NCBI RefSeq assembly: GCF_040239565.1 | Contig: NZ_JBEHWS010000004.1 | Span: 62,001-126,000 of the forward strand | DNA length: 64,000 nucleotides | From: Fulvimarina sp040239565 | GTDB taxonomy: Bacteria; Pseudomonadota; Alphaproteobacteria; Rhizobiales; Rhizobiaceae | Reading direction: 5' to 3' | In this document: one piece after another, positions 17,847 through 26,590 of the stretch | Position numbering within the stretch: the first letter of the stretch is position 1 | How the letters are laid out: every line of letters starts with the position of its first letter | Translations under genes and position numbers: made by a program | The notes under the pieces: generated by a model | What the model was told of the DNA's origin: nothing | Seen by the model: only the letters and a program-made list of their open reading frames with translations | Databases searched by the model: none

Positions 17847-18833
17847 TCAGTCTTCGAGTTCGGCTTCGTTGAAGCCGAAGAGGTTGAAAGTCTGGCGCAT
17901 GTGCTGCGGGAGCGGCGCGATCTGGTCGATCGTCCCGCCGGAGGGATGCGGGATCACAATTCGCCTGGCGTGAAGGTGCAGGCGCTTCTGCACGCCGCCC
18001 GGAAACTCCCAGTTCGTATCGTGCTCGAAGTATTTCGGGTCGCCTAGAATCGGATGGCCGATCTCAGCCGCATGGACGCGCAGCTGATGGGTGCGGCCGG
18101 TGTAGGGTTCGAGTTCCAGCCAGGCGAAGTTCTGTGCCAGATGGTCGACCACCCGGTAATTGGAGAGCGCGTGATCGGCGCCCTCTTCCCCATGCTTGGC
18201 GATTCGCATGCGATCACCGTCTGGGGTCTGCTCTTTCTTGAGATAGGTCGAGATTCGGCCTTCCTTCTTGCCCGGAACGCCCTTCACCACCGCCCAGTAG
18301 AGCTTCTTCGTATCGCGCTCGCGGAACGCTTTGGTCAGCGCTGTCGCCGCGCCGCGTGTTCGGGCAACTACGAGGATGCCCGAGGTATCGCGATCCAGAC
18401 GATGGACCAGCCGGGGCTTCTCGCCCTTCTTGTTGCGCCAGGCTTCCAGCATGTCGTCGACATGGCGGGCAATGCCCGAACCTCCCTGGACGGCAAGCCC
18501 CGCCGGCTTGTTGAAGACGATCACCTTCTCGTCTTCGTAGATCACCATTTGAGACAGGACGTCGCCGTCCTGCTGGCCCTTCATGGTATTTGCGGTCAGC
18601 GGCTTGTTCGAGGCGATCTTGGAGTCCGTCGCGAGCGGTGGAACGCGGACCATCTGCCCCGGCTCGACCCGCGTATCAGATTTTGCGCGGCCACCGTCTA
18701 TGCGGATCTGGCCAGATCGCAGCAGCTTCTGCAACTGGCCGAAGCCAAGGCTGGGATAATGCAGCTTGAACCAGCGATCGAGGCGCAGGCCTGCCTCGTC
18801 ATCGTCCACTCGCCGTTGTTCGACTGCCGCCAT
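17847..18833 (-). CDS. rluC: RluA-family 23S rRNA pseudouridine synthase, RluC-like
   Basis: Isomerises uridines in 23S rRNA. The 328-residue protein has an N-terminal S4 RNA-binding domain (about 15-75, GLRLDRWFKLHYPSLGFGQLQ in part) and a C-terminal RluA catalytic domain. The catalytic Asp lies in RLDRDTSGILVVAR at about residue 145. Other motifs are VFNKPAGLAVQGG, YTGRTHQLRVH and HPILGDPKY. RluC (positions 955/2504/2580 in E. coli) is the closest assignment, but the exact target uridines cannot be read from sequence. The start ATG is at 18831-18833. Confidence 0.88.
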   Translation of the reverse strand: MAAVEQRRVDDDEAGLRLDRWFKLHYPSLGFGQLQKLLRSGQIRIDGGRAKSDTRVEPGQMVRVPPLATDSKIASNKPLTANTMKGQQDGDVLSQMVIYEDEKVIVFNKPAGLAVQGGSGIARHVDDMLEAWRNKKGEKPRLVHRLDRDTSGILVVARTRGAATALTKAFRERDTKKLYWAVVKGVPGKKEGRISTYLKKEQTPDGDRMRIAKHGEEGADHALSNYRVVDHLAQNFAWLELEPYTGRTHQLRVHAAEIGHPILGDPKYFEHDTNWEFPGGVQKRLHLHARRIVIPHPSGGTIDQIAPLPQHMRQTFNLFGFNEAELED

Positions 18834-18958
18834 GATCCGGACGCTCCGTCCATTCGATTGAGGTAATCTGCGACTGCCTATCAGGAGCAGCGTCGCACTG
18901 TCGTGATTCTTCTAGCCGCGCCACCAGGAAGGAGCAACGCGATAGGCCAGAGAGTTGC

Positions 18959-19336
18959 TCAGGTGAAGAGCTTCCCCGCCGAAAGACCTGCAAACAGCCC
19001 GGCCACGCCGAGCAGTACCGAACCGGCCACGTAGACAAAGGCAAGGCCCGTCGCTCCCCGATCGATCATGTTCACCGTATCGAGCGAGAAAGACGAGAAG
19101 GTCGTGAAGCCGCCGAGGAAACCGGTCGCGAGAAAGAGACGCCAGTGCTGGCTCATCCCAAATTTTCGGGCCAGCACTTCCACGAGGACACCCATCAGAA
19201 ACGATCCGAAGACGTTGACGAAAGCCGTGCCCCACGGGAACCCGGTTCCGAGAAGGCGCATGGCCGCAAGGCCCGAAAGATGGCGCGCACCTGCGCCCAA
19301 GCCGCCCCCAGCCATCACGATCAGAAGGTTGGTCAT
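18959..19336 (-). CDS. crcB: CrcB/Fluc fluoride channel
   Basis: Inner-membrane fluoride channel of 125 residues with four hydrophobic helices. Family residues are clear: GGGLGAGARHL near residue 10, FPWGTAFVNVFGSFLMGVL (the conserved Asn in VNVFGS), and TGFLGGFTTFSSFSLD (the Phe/Thr/Ser track). A single gene encodes one protomer type, so a homodimer is expected. I looked for a fluoride riboswitch in the 95-base gap upstream and saw none. A strong terminator separates it from the BCCT gene. Confidence 0.95.
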   Translation of the reverse strand: MTNLLIVMAGGGLGAGARHLSGLAAMRLLGTGFPWGTAFVNVFGSFLMGVLVEVLARKFGMSQHWRLFLATGFLGGFTTFSSFSLDTVNMIDRGATGLAFVYVAGSVLLGVAGLFAGLSAGKLFT

Positions 19337-19377
19337 AGATTTGCGGTAGCCTTTATGCGCTGCCTAGAAAAGAGTTC

Positions 19378-19410
19378 GGCCCCGGATGCGAGAAGCATCC
19401 GGGGCCGATT
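19378..19410 (-). terminator. Strong hairpin terminator behind the BCCT gene
   Basis: GGCCCCGGATGC at 19378-19389 and GCATCCGGGGCC at 19395-19406 form a perfect 12-bp stem with a 5-base loop. A TTTT lies just to the right (plus strand) and a CTTTT stretch to the left (read on the minus strand after GAA). It lies between the BCCT stop and crcB, so it should end the BCCT transcript. Confidence 0.8.
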
Positions 19411-19431
19411 TTGCATCAAGCAAGCTAATGC

Positions 19432-21069
19432 TTACTCGGCCGCTTGATAGGCTTCCTGGTTCTGCAAGAACGGCTTCTTGCGTTCCGCGATCAGACCCTT
19501 GCAGACCGAGAAGGTCAGAATCAGGAGCAGGATCACGAACGGGAAGCCTGTCGCGATCGCAGCGGCCTGAAGCGCTGCCAACCCACCGCCGAGCAGAAGC
19601 GCAATGGCGATGAGACCTTCGAAGGTCGCCCAGAAGACGCGCTGCGCCGTCGGGGCATCGAGCTTGCCACCCGCCGTGATCGTGTCGATGACCAGCGAAC
19701 CGGAGTCCGACGAGGTCACGAAGAACACGATGACGAGGATGATGCCGATGAAGGACGTTATCGAAGTGAGCGGGAGCTGATTCAGCATCTCGAAGAGCTT
19801 CACCGGCAGTTCGGCATCGACGATACCGGTATATCCGCCAATCGTCTCCGTGAGCGCGGTTCCACCGAACACCGTCATCCAGACGATCGATACGACGGTC
19901 GGAACGATCAGAACGCAGGTGACGAATTCGCGAACCGTACGACCACGGGAGACGCGGGCGATGAACATGCCGACGAATGGCGACCAGCTCATCCACCATG
20001 CCCAGTAGAACGTCGTCCAGCCCTGGCGGAAATTGTCGTCATCTCGGCCGAACGGCATCGACAGCGGAACGATCTCCTTCGCATAAGCAACGGCATTGCC
20101 GAAGAAGCCCTGGATCAGTTCCATCGTCGGACCGACAAAGAAGACGAACAGGAGAAGCACGAGCGCCAGCACCATATTGATCTCAGAGAGACGCTTCACG
20201 CCGCCGTCGAGGCCCGCGACCACTGAAATCAATGCAACGCCGGTGATAATCGCGATCAGAATTATGTTGGTAAGGGTGCTATCGGGAATACCGAACAGGA
20301 AGTTCAACCCTGAAGACGCCTGCTCTGCACCATAACCGAGAGATGTCGCGAGACCGAAAATCGTCGCGAAGACCGCGAGCGTATCGATAAGGTGCCCAGG
20401 CCAGCCCCAGACCCGGTCGCCGAGGAGCGGGTAGAACGCCGACCGCATCGTCAGCGGAAGGCCCCAGTTGTAGGAGAAGAAGGCGAGCGAAAGCGCGACG
20501 ATCGCATAGATCGCCCATGGATGAAGAGCCCAGTGATAGAGCGTTGCGGCCATACCAAGCCGGCGCGCTTCGAGGGTCTCGTCGGCGGCCGCTCCCAGCG
20601 GAGCCCAGTCGGTGCGAACCCCGTTTTCCATCGTGACGCCGCCGATCGACGACGAGTAGTGGCTGATTGGCTCCGACACGCCGTAGAACACAAGTCCGAT
20701 GCCCATGCCGGCAGCGAAAAGCATCGCGAACCAGCCAAAATAGCCGTAATCGGGCCGTGCATCCTTGCCACCGAGCCGGACACCGCCGAGAGGCGTGACG
20801 ATGAGCGCGAGGCAGAACAGGACGAAGATGTTGCCGGCGATAATAAACAGCCAGTCGAATGTCGACGTGAGCAACGGGCGAAGCCAACCGAAGAATCCGC
20901 CCGCAGCATCCGGGAAGATCAACGTGAAAGCCACGAAGAGAATGATGATACCGGCCGATATGGGAAAGACCGGATTGTGAATGTCGAGCCCGAATTTCTG
21001 AACGTTGTCTTGTCCGACTTCGTAATTCGTGACCGACTGTTCGGGGATCATGTCCTGATCCGCTGACAT
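19432..21069 (-). CDS. BCCT-family glycine betaine/choline/carnitine transporter
   Basis: Secondary transporter of 545 residues with about twelve membrane helices, probably sodium- or proton-coupled uptake of betaine-type compatible solutes. The family signature FYWAWWMSWSPFVGMFIARVS and then GRTVREF is present near residue 340; GMGIGLVFYGVSEP and the Trp/aromatic-rich TM regions also match. The substrate cannot be fixed. The start ATG is at 21067-21069 with AAGGAGAA upstream. Its upstream gap (21070-21305) holds its promoter. It interrupts what is usually a contiguous rarA-crcB-rluC block. Confidence 0.95.
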   Translation of the reverse strand: MSADQDMIPEQSVTNYEVGQDNVQKFGLDIHNPVFPISAGIIILFVAFTLIFPDAAGGFFGWLRPLLTSTFDWLFIIAGNIFVLFCLALIVTPLGGVRLGGKDARPDYGYFGWFAMLFAAGMGIGLVFYGVSEPISHYSSSIGGVTMENGVRTDWAPLGAAADETLEARRLGMAATLYHWALHPWAIYAIVALSLAFFSYNWGLPLTMRSAFYPLLGDRVWGWPGHLIDTLAVFATIFGLATSLGYGAEQASSGLNFLFGIPDSTLTNIILIAIITGVALISVVAGLDGGVKRLSEINMVLALVLLLFVFFVGPTMELIQGFFGNAVAYAKEIVPLSMPFGRDDDNFRQGWTTFYWAWWMSWSPFVGMFIARVSRGRTVREFVTCVLIVPTVVSIVWMTVFGGTALTETIGGYTGIVDAELPVKLFEMLNQLPLTSITSFIGIILVIVFFVTSSDSGSLVIDTITAGGKLDAPTAQRVFWATFEGLIAIALLLGGGLAALQAAAIATGFPFVILLLILTFSVCKGLIAERKKPFLQNQEAYQAAE

Positions 21070-21305
21070 CGCGGTTCTCCTTGTCTGTGGAAATTAAGCG
21101 CTGATCGGAACGACCGCGCCAGCTTTCCAGCACGGCAAGGTCGTTGGTGTCTTTTTGGAAAAGTTCCGCCAGGTCGATCGGTCGACGGGCGCGAACTAAT
21201 CGTTTCAAGCGACACTAAAACACGGTTTGCCGCAATTCAACGGCCCAAATCACGAATCCTTCATCTTTCCCGCAGCGCAGAAAAATCGCTTGTCATGCCG
21301 ATGAT

Positions 21306-22661
21306 TTAGCTGGAACCACGCTGCTTTCGAAGCTCAGAAAGACGTGTCAGACGCTCGCCGATCCGCTGCTCAACGCCATAATTCGTGGGGCGGTAGAACA
21401 TCTCCCGCCTCATTTCATCAGGGAAGTAATCTTGCCCGGAAAAGGCGTCCGGTTCGTCGTGATCATAGCGGTATCCGGCGCCGTATCCCTCTTCTTTCAT
21501 GAGCTTGGTTGGCGCGTTGAGGATATGAGCGGGTGGTAGCAGCGAACCGTTCGCCTTCGCGGAGCGCATCGCCTGTTTATAGGCGTTGTAGACCGCGTTC
21601 GATTTCGGCGCAGCGGCGAGATAGACGGTCGCTTCCGCCAGCGCGAGTTCGCCCTCAGGCGAACCGAGATAATCGTAGGCATCCTTCGCAGCGAGCGTCA
21701 CGCGCAGGGCGTTGGGATCAGCGAGACCAATATCTTCGGAAGCCATACGAACGAGTCGGCGTCCGAGATAAAGCGGGTCTTCTCCGGCGTCGAGCATGCG
21801 ACAGAGCCAGTAGAGCGCGGCGTCCGGGTCCGAGCCCCGCACGGACTTATGCAGGGCGGAGATAAGATTGTAATGACCGTCCTGACTCTTGTCGTAGACC
21901 GGAGCGCGACGTTGGACGATCGCTTGAAGGGCAGCCGAATCGAAGATCTCGCCCTCACTTGCCGCCCGCCAGACTTCTTCGGCAAGACTCAGAACCGCTC
22001 TGCCATCTCCATCGGCGAGTCGCAGAAGAATCTGTCTCGCCTCTTCCTCGAGAGGAAGCGCCCTGCCCTCTATCGCTTCGGCCCGTTCGAGCAGCGAGCC
22101 CAGGCTATCCGAATCATGCGGTTTGAAGGTGAGGACCCTCGCTCGTGACAGCAGCGCAGCGTTGAGCTCGAAGGACGGATTTTCGGTCGTCGCGCCGACC
22201 AGCACAACTGTCCCGTCCTCCATGACGGGCAGGAAACTGTCCTGCTGAGCGCGGTTGAACCGATGGATTTCATCGACGAAAAGAAGCGTCGGTCGGCCGT
22301 TCGAGCGCCGCATACGCGCCGCTTCGAAAACTTTCTTCAAGTCTGCGACACCGGAAAAGATCGCGGATATCTGCTCGAAAGCATAATCGCTGTCGTTGGC
22401 AAGGAGCCGTGCGACCGTTGTCTTGCCTGTGCCCGGCGGCCCCCAGAAGATCATGGAGCCAAGATTTCCCGCTGCGAGCATTCGGGAAAGGATACCGCCC
22501 TCACCCGTTAGATGTTCCTGGCCGACGACGTCACTCAACGTTTCGGGGCGTAGTCGATCGGCGAGCGGCCGCTGGCTTTGTCGAGACCCGCTCCTGCCGC
22601 TCGGGTTGTCTTCGCGTCGCGATGCTTTCTCAGGCTCGGCTTCCCCGAACAGATCCGCCAT
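21306..22661 (-). CDS. rarA: Replication-associated recombination protein A (RarA/MgsA AAA ATPase)
   Basis: AAA+ ATPase that acts at stalled replication forks together with SSB. The 451-residue protein starts MADLFGEAE. After a basic linker come PLADRLRPETLSDVVGQEHL, Walker A GPPGTGKTTVA, Walker B LLFVDEIHRF, sensor 1 (GATTENPSF), and the C-terminal tetramerisation region (HKSVRGSDPDAALYWL and RRLVRMASEDIGLADP). The ATG at 22659-22661 overlaps the context of the upstream protease stop (TGA, one base, ATG), giving translational coupling. Frames upstream of this ATG merely overlap the protease gene. Confidence 0.96.
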   Translation of the reverse strand: MADLFGEAEPEKASRREDNPSGRSGSRQSQRPLADRLRPETLSDVVGQEHLTGEGGILSRMLAAGNLGSMIFWGPPGTGKTTVARLLANDSDYAFEQISAIFSGVADLKKVFEAARMRRSNGRPTLLFVDEIHRFNRAQQDSFLPVMEDGTVVLVGATTENPSFELNAALLSRARVLTFKPHDSDSLGSLLERAEAIEGRALPLEEEARQILLRLADGDGRAVLSLAEEVWRAASEGEIFDSAALQAIVQRRAPVYDKSQDGHYNLISALHKSVRGSDPDAALYWLCRMLDAGEDPLYLGRRLVRMASEDIGLADPNALRVTLAAKDAYDYLGSPEGELALAEATVYLAAAPKSNAVYNAYKQAMRSAKANGSLLPPAHILNAPTKLMKEEGYGAGYRYDHDEPDAFSGQDYFPDEMRREMFYRPTNYGVEQRIGERLTRLSELRKQRGSS

Positions 22662-22662
22662 C

Positions 22663-24192
22663 TCAGCGCACACGCCGGACGAGCCGGCGCCCGCCGCGCT
22701 CGATCTCGAAATCGTAGCCGCCCCAATCCTCGGAGAGAATGTCCTCGATCGACGAGGTGGTATCCACCTCGTTGCCATTGACGGTAATGACCAGATCGCG
22801 TGGCCGCAGTCCGAAGCGTGCCGCGAGTGAGCCGCGGGCTACTTCGGCGATGACGACGCCGTTGGTTTCGAGCGGCAAATCGAGTTCCTCGGCAACCTTT
22901 GGCGACATATTCCAGACCGTAGCACCGGCAAAAGGATTGCGTCCTTCGAGCAGGCGTTCATCGCGGGGTGGGTTTTCCGGCGCGCCGGCGAGAGCAAGGG
23001 TCAGTGTCTCGCGCTCCTCACCGCGGAGCACCGTAAGTGTCGTCGTCGCGCCGATACCGGCCGTCGCAAGGCGGTAGCCAAGTGCGTCGGGGTTGGCGAT
23101 CGCGACCGAGCCGACTTCCAGAACGATGTCGCCCTCTTCGAGTCCGGCCTCTTCAGCCGGCGAATCCGCCAGAACCGAGTGCACGATTGCGCCCGTTGGA
23201 CGCCCCAGGCCCACCGCCGCGGCGATATCAGGTGTCACAGGTCCGAAGGATGCTCCGACATAGGGTCGGTTGAACTCGCCTCCCGCCTTGGCGGCCCGAA
23301 CAAAACTGCCAACGAGGTTGGAGGGAATGGCAAAGCCGATTCCGTTCGAGCCACCCGATTTGGAGAAAATCGCGGTATTCACGCCGATCAGTCGGCCGCG
23401 CATGTCGATCAGCGCGCCCCCGGAATTGCCCGGATTGATCGCGGCGTCGGTCTGAATGAAGACACCCGGGTCGCCGGGCGAGAGGTGGGTCCGCGCGAGG
23501 GCCGATACGATGCCGTTGGTCACTGTCTGGCCGATGCCGAACGGATTGCCGATCGCCAGCACGAGGTCTCCGATCTCGAGCCCATCGGAGTCGGCGAGCT
23601 CTACCGTCGGGAATTCTTCGTCCGGCTCCTCGATTTTTAGAACCGCGAGATCGACCTTCTCGTCCTTGAGAAGAACGGTCGTTTCGAACTCCCGGCCGTC
23701 GGCAAAGGCGATGCGAACTTCGTCCGCGTCGATGATTACGTGATTGTTGGTGACGACAAGCCCGCTCGGATCGACGATAACTCCCGATCCCAACGAACTT
23801 TCCATGCGGGGCTCCCGCCGCGATGGCGCGCCGAAGAATTGGCCGAAGAACGGATCGCCGGCAAAAGGCGAAAGGCGTTCTGGGACAGCCCGCGCGGCAT
23901 AGACGTTGACGACAGCCGGCGCGCTCTTTCGCACAAGCGGTGCAAAGGACAGCGTGATTTCCGACTGGCTTTCCGGCACGCGGCGCGACGGATCGGTGAT
24001 CTGAGCTTCGGCGGGCGCCGTTTGCGGCGGGTCGCCCTGTTCCGCCGTCTCGGTTTCGGTCTCACCGCCGAAAAGCCCGCGAAGCGACCATCCTTCCGCA
24101 TGTGCCAAAGAAGACGCGACTACGAAGGCAAATGCCAATGTTGTAATGAGGAACGCGAAGCGCTTGATCGAAGCCATCCAGCCCATGTCCAT
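22663..24192 (-). CDS. Do-family periplasmic serine protease (DegP/DegQ/MucD-like)
   Basis: Periplasmic protease-chaperone for misfolded envelope proteins. The 509 residues comprise a signal peptide (ending SSLAHAEG), a Glu/Thr/Pro-rich linker (about 42-75), a trypsin-like domain with the triad His151 (TNNHVII), Asp181 (KVDLAVLK) and Ser257 (PGNSGGAL), and two PDZ domains (about 300-400 and 420-505). The LoopLA-like region is short. Three in-frame ATGs (24192, 24186, 24177) are possible starts; none has a clear ribosome site. rarA follows after one base. Confidence 0.94.
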   Translation of the reverse strand: MDMGWMASIKRFAFLITTLAFAFVVASSLAHAEGWSLRGLFGGETETETAEQGDPPQTAPAEAQITDPSRRVPESQSEITLSFAPLVRKSAPAVVNVYAARAVPERLSPFAGDPFFGQFFGAPSRREPRMESSLGSGVIVDPSGLVVTNNHVIIDADEVRIAFADGREFETTVLLKDEKVDLAVLKIEEPDEEFPTVELADSDGLEIGDLVLAIGNPFGIGQTVTNGIVSALARTHLSPGDPGVFIQTDAAINPGNSGGALIDMRGRLIGVNTAIFSKSGGSNGIGFAIPSNLVGSFVRAAKAGGEFNRPYVGASFGPVTPDIAAAVGLGRPTGAIVHSVLADSPAEEAGLEEGDIVLEVGSVAIANPDALGYRLATAGIGATTTLTVLRGEERETLTLALAGAPENPPRDERLLEGRNPFAGATVWNMSPKVAEELDLPLETNGVVIAEVARGSLAARFGLRPRDLVITVNGNEVDTTSSIEDILSEDWGGYDFEIERGGRRLVRRVR

Positions 24193-24438
24193 ATGCGCCG
24201 CACTAAAATCTTATGGCGGCCCGACTTCTGCCGACCGTAGCAGCGGTGAGCGGAGGAATAGCCGCTCTCGGCAGACTGGTTCAAGAGTCGGAATGGCAAT
24301 CAGGAAAATGCCTGTCTGGCTTTCGCAACCTCAGCTCTTTGGCTGTCGTGAATGAACAGCCAGTCGAGTTCCACGCGCTTGAAGAATTGCGCGCGTGATG
24401 AAGCGTCGAGAAGCCCGTTCTTTCAGTCACCAAACGCG

Positions 24439-24465
24439 AAAAAGGGGCCATTTAGACCCCTTTTC
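24439..24465 (-). terminator. Bidirectional-looking terminator behind the 57-residue peptide gene
   Basis: On the minus strand GGGGTC (24455-24460) pairs with GGCCCC (24444-24449), including one T-G wobble, and is followed by five T residues (24439-24443 on the complement). A TTTT also follows on the plus strand. It separates the short gene at 24495-24668 from the protease promoter. The remaining 24193-24438 stretch presumably holds the protease promoter; I recognise no box there. Confidence 0.8.
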
Positions 24466-24494
24466 GAAAATTCTCGCCGCTTTGATATCAGGCG

Positions 24495-24668
24495 TTAGTT
24501 CGTGGCAGCCGTCTCGGTTGCAACGGTGTTGGTAACAGGTGCCGGCAGGTCGGCAGTGGCATAGCTCGCCGTAAGAACCGCGAAAGCACCGGTTGCAGCT
24601 AAAAGCGTTATGGCTGTGCGACGCACTGGAAACCGTACCTGTTCTTGAGACATTTCGGCATTTTGCAT
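24495..24668 (-). CDS. Small exported or membrane-anchored protein, 57 residues
   Basis: Short gene reading MQNAEMSQEQVRFPVRR, then a hydrophobic segment TAITLLAATGAFAVLTAS, then ATADLPAPVTNTVATETAATN. This is a basic N-region, a hydrophobic core and an Ala-rich cleavable-looking site (ASYATA), so it is probably secreted or a single-pass membrane protein with a Thr/Ala/Val-rich tail of about 20 residues. The ATG at 24666-24668 has GGGGA about 13 bases upstream; a second in-frame ATG lies five codons later. A good terminator follows 30 bases after the stop. I do not recognise the family. The gene-like arrangement and the signal sequence support it; no homology was checked. Confidence 0.6.
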   Translation of the reverse strand: MQNAEMSQEQVRFPVRRTAITLLAATGAFAVLTASYATADLPAPVTNTVATETAATN

Positions 24669-25244
24669 GCGGTTTGTTTATTCCCCGTAAATTTTGCCAC
24701 ATTCACGTGGCGCGGCCCTTCCGTTTGATGTGGTAAGTCGCAACCGATCAAATGGTTGCATCTCAAATCACAAACATTCTCGAAGAACCGCACCGCTCCT
24801 CTGCCATTAGAAGACGTCGGCGAATAGCGCTTTTCACACACACCAGCCGCGCACATTGCGCCTGATGGCGAGAAACGGATTCATCCTGCGCCGATTACCG
24901 CTTGGCTGTAGCTACAACACAACGAAGATTGTCCAGATTTCGCCACAATCAGTAAAAAATCGCAATACGAGCGCTGATATTAACCTTTATGTAACGAATT
25001 TTTGATTTCGGCCCGCATGCGAAGAGGCGGAATTAGCGCTGCTTCCATAGACCATGTCGAACCGCCAGTTTTTAAGACGACCTTTCAGACAGTCGTCATC
25101 ACCGAAGACTTCTGAAACATTCAGGCTGAGAGTCTCGTAGAGCATATCGACCGGAGCTTCGGGTGGGACGAATGCGGCCAATGCGAGCCCCTCCCACCCA
25201 TCTGACCGCATTGCCTATACGTGCCACTGGATCCTCTGAGCAAT
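24669..25244. other. AT-rich intergenic region between the 57-residue peptide gene and mtnK
   Basis: There are 576 bases with lower GC than the surroundings, particularly 24880-25010. It must contain the promoter of the leftward peptide gene and the promoter of mtnK. A near-match to the CtrA consensus (TTAA-N7-GTAAC) lies at 24980-24995. A leftward open frame at 24987-25211 is listed separately at low confidence. I saw no SAM-type riboswitch before mtnK. Confidence 0.4.
24987..25211 (-). CDS. Possible small protein, 74 residues, unknown
   Basis: Open frame starting at an ATG (25209-25211) with AGG only four bases upstream. The product has no signal peptide or membrane segment; its central part is acidic (LNVSEVFGDDDCLKGRL) and its C-terminus is basic. 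It does not resemble a shadow of another gene because it lies in intergenic DNA. I do not recognise it. Evidence is limited to its length and reasonable composition. Confidence 0.25.
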   Translation of the reverse strand: MRSDGWEGLALAAFVPPEAPVDMLYETLSLNVSEVFGDDDCLKGRLKNWRFDMVYGSSANSASSHAGRNQKFVT

Positions 25245-26504
25245 ATGCCCGAACTCTTTCCGGTTCCCGCCGGCTACCGCATTCTTCACACGGCGGAGAT
25301 TGCTTCTGTTGTCGCGCCCGTCAGCGATCTCGCTCGGCGCCTCGGTGGCAAACCAGTGGACTGGCGAGCGACGGAAGTCAGCGACGGCAATATGAACGCC
25401 GTCTACCGGCTCGAAGGACGGACCGGCTCGATCATCGTCAAGCAGGCGCTTCCCTATATCCGCGTCATCGGCGAAAGCTGGCCTTTTCCGGTCTCCCGGA
25501 TCACTTTCGAGACCGAGGCCCTCGCACTTCATCTTCGAATTGCGCCGCAATTCGTGCCGGCCATTCTGCACACCGATGAATCCCTCGGCCTCCTCGTCAT
25601 GGAGGACCTACGGCATCATAAGGTGGCACGCCACGCCTTCGTAGACGGGCGGACATTTCCGCATTTTCCGCGCCATCTGGGCGAATTTCTCGCCCGTTCC
25701 CTTTATTTCACCTCAGATTTCCATCTTTTGACACCTGAAAAAAAGACGCTTGCGGCGAAATTTGCGGGCAACGCGCATCTTTGTCAGACGACCGAGGACG
25801 TCATCTTCACCGGTCCGTACGGAGAGCGGGAACTCAATCGCGTAACGCCGGGAAACGAAGCGATCGCAGCGAAACTGCGTACCGACCCTGATCTGAGGCG
25901 CGCTGCCAGCGAGATGAAGCTGGCCTTTCGAACGAAGTCCGAAGCACTCATCCACGGCGACCTCCACACCGGCTCGATCATGGTCACCGAGACCGATACG
26001 AGGGTCATTGATGCGGAATGGGCGTTTCACGGCCCCATGGGCTTTGATCTCGGCGCCCTGATCGGCAATCTCTTCCTGGCGGCGATCAGCCAACCGGGGC
26101 ACGCGACGCCGGATGATGATCGCAGCAAGTTTGCCGAATGGGCGCTCCAGGCCGCCGCGGACGTCTGGGAACACTTTTCCAACAGCTTCCATCGTCTCGC
26201 CGAGGAAGAGGACACTCAATTCTTTCCAGCCGATATTCTGACGACCTCTGATCGGCGAGTCGTGATTGCCGGACACCTCAACTCCGTCCTTGCCGATGCG
26301 ATCGGATTCGCTGGCGCCAAGATGATCCGGCGGATCATCGGCATTTCCCATGTCGAGGATTTTGAGACTATCGCGGATGTTCCGGCTCGTGCCCGGCTCG
26401 AACGCCACGCGCTTCGCACGGCCCGGCGCCTGCTCATTGAACGACGCGAACTGATGTCGATCACCCAGGCCATCGCGATCCTTCGCGAAGAAGCCGAGGA
26501 GTAA
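25245..26504 (+). CDS. mtnK: S-methyl-5-thioribose kinase
   Basis: Phosphorylates methylthioribose in the methionine salvage pathway. The 419-residue product has the choline-kinase/APH fold: an N-terminal ATP lobe with SDGNMNAVYRLEG and IVKQALPYIRV, the LVMEDLRHH segment, the catalytic loop LIHGDLHTGSIM and the metal-binding IDAEWAFHGPMGFDLG. These are specific for MtnK, not generic APH. The ATG at 25245 is preferred; a GTG eight codons earlier is possible. No other salvage genes (mtnA, mtnP, mtnBCD) lie next to it, so the partners must be elsewhere. radA follows after 86 bases. Confidence 0.93.
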   Translation: MPELFPVPAGYRILHTAEIASVVAPVSDLARRLGGKPVDWRATEVSDGNMNAVYRLEGRTGSIIVKQALPYIRVIGESWPFPVSRITFETEALALHLRIAPQFVPAILHTDESLGLLVMEDLRHHKVARHAFVDGRTFPHFPRHLGEFLARSLYFTSDFHLLTPEKKTLAAKFAGNAHLCQTTEDVIFTGPYGERELNRVTPGNEAIAAKLRTDPDLRRAASEMKLAFRTKSEALIHGDLHTGSIMVTETDTRVIDAEWAFHGPMGFDLGALIGNLFLAAISQPGHATPDDDRSKFAEWALQAAADVWEHFSNSFHRLAEEEDTQFFPADILTTSDRRVVIAGHLNSVLADAIGFAGAKMIRRIIGISHVEDFETIADVPARARLERHALRTARRLLIERRELMSITQAIAILREEAEE

Positions 26505-26590
26505 GCGAAAAGCCGGGCCTAACGGCGAAGATTGCGCCGTTGCGCCGAATGTGTTTGCGGTCTCGGCAAACTCCGAAATACTGATCCCCG

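Noticed and set aside
19337..19431. Possible fluoride riboswitch before crcB
   Set aside because: The gap contains a terminator hairpin and no sequence resembling the crcB motif.
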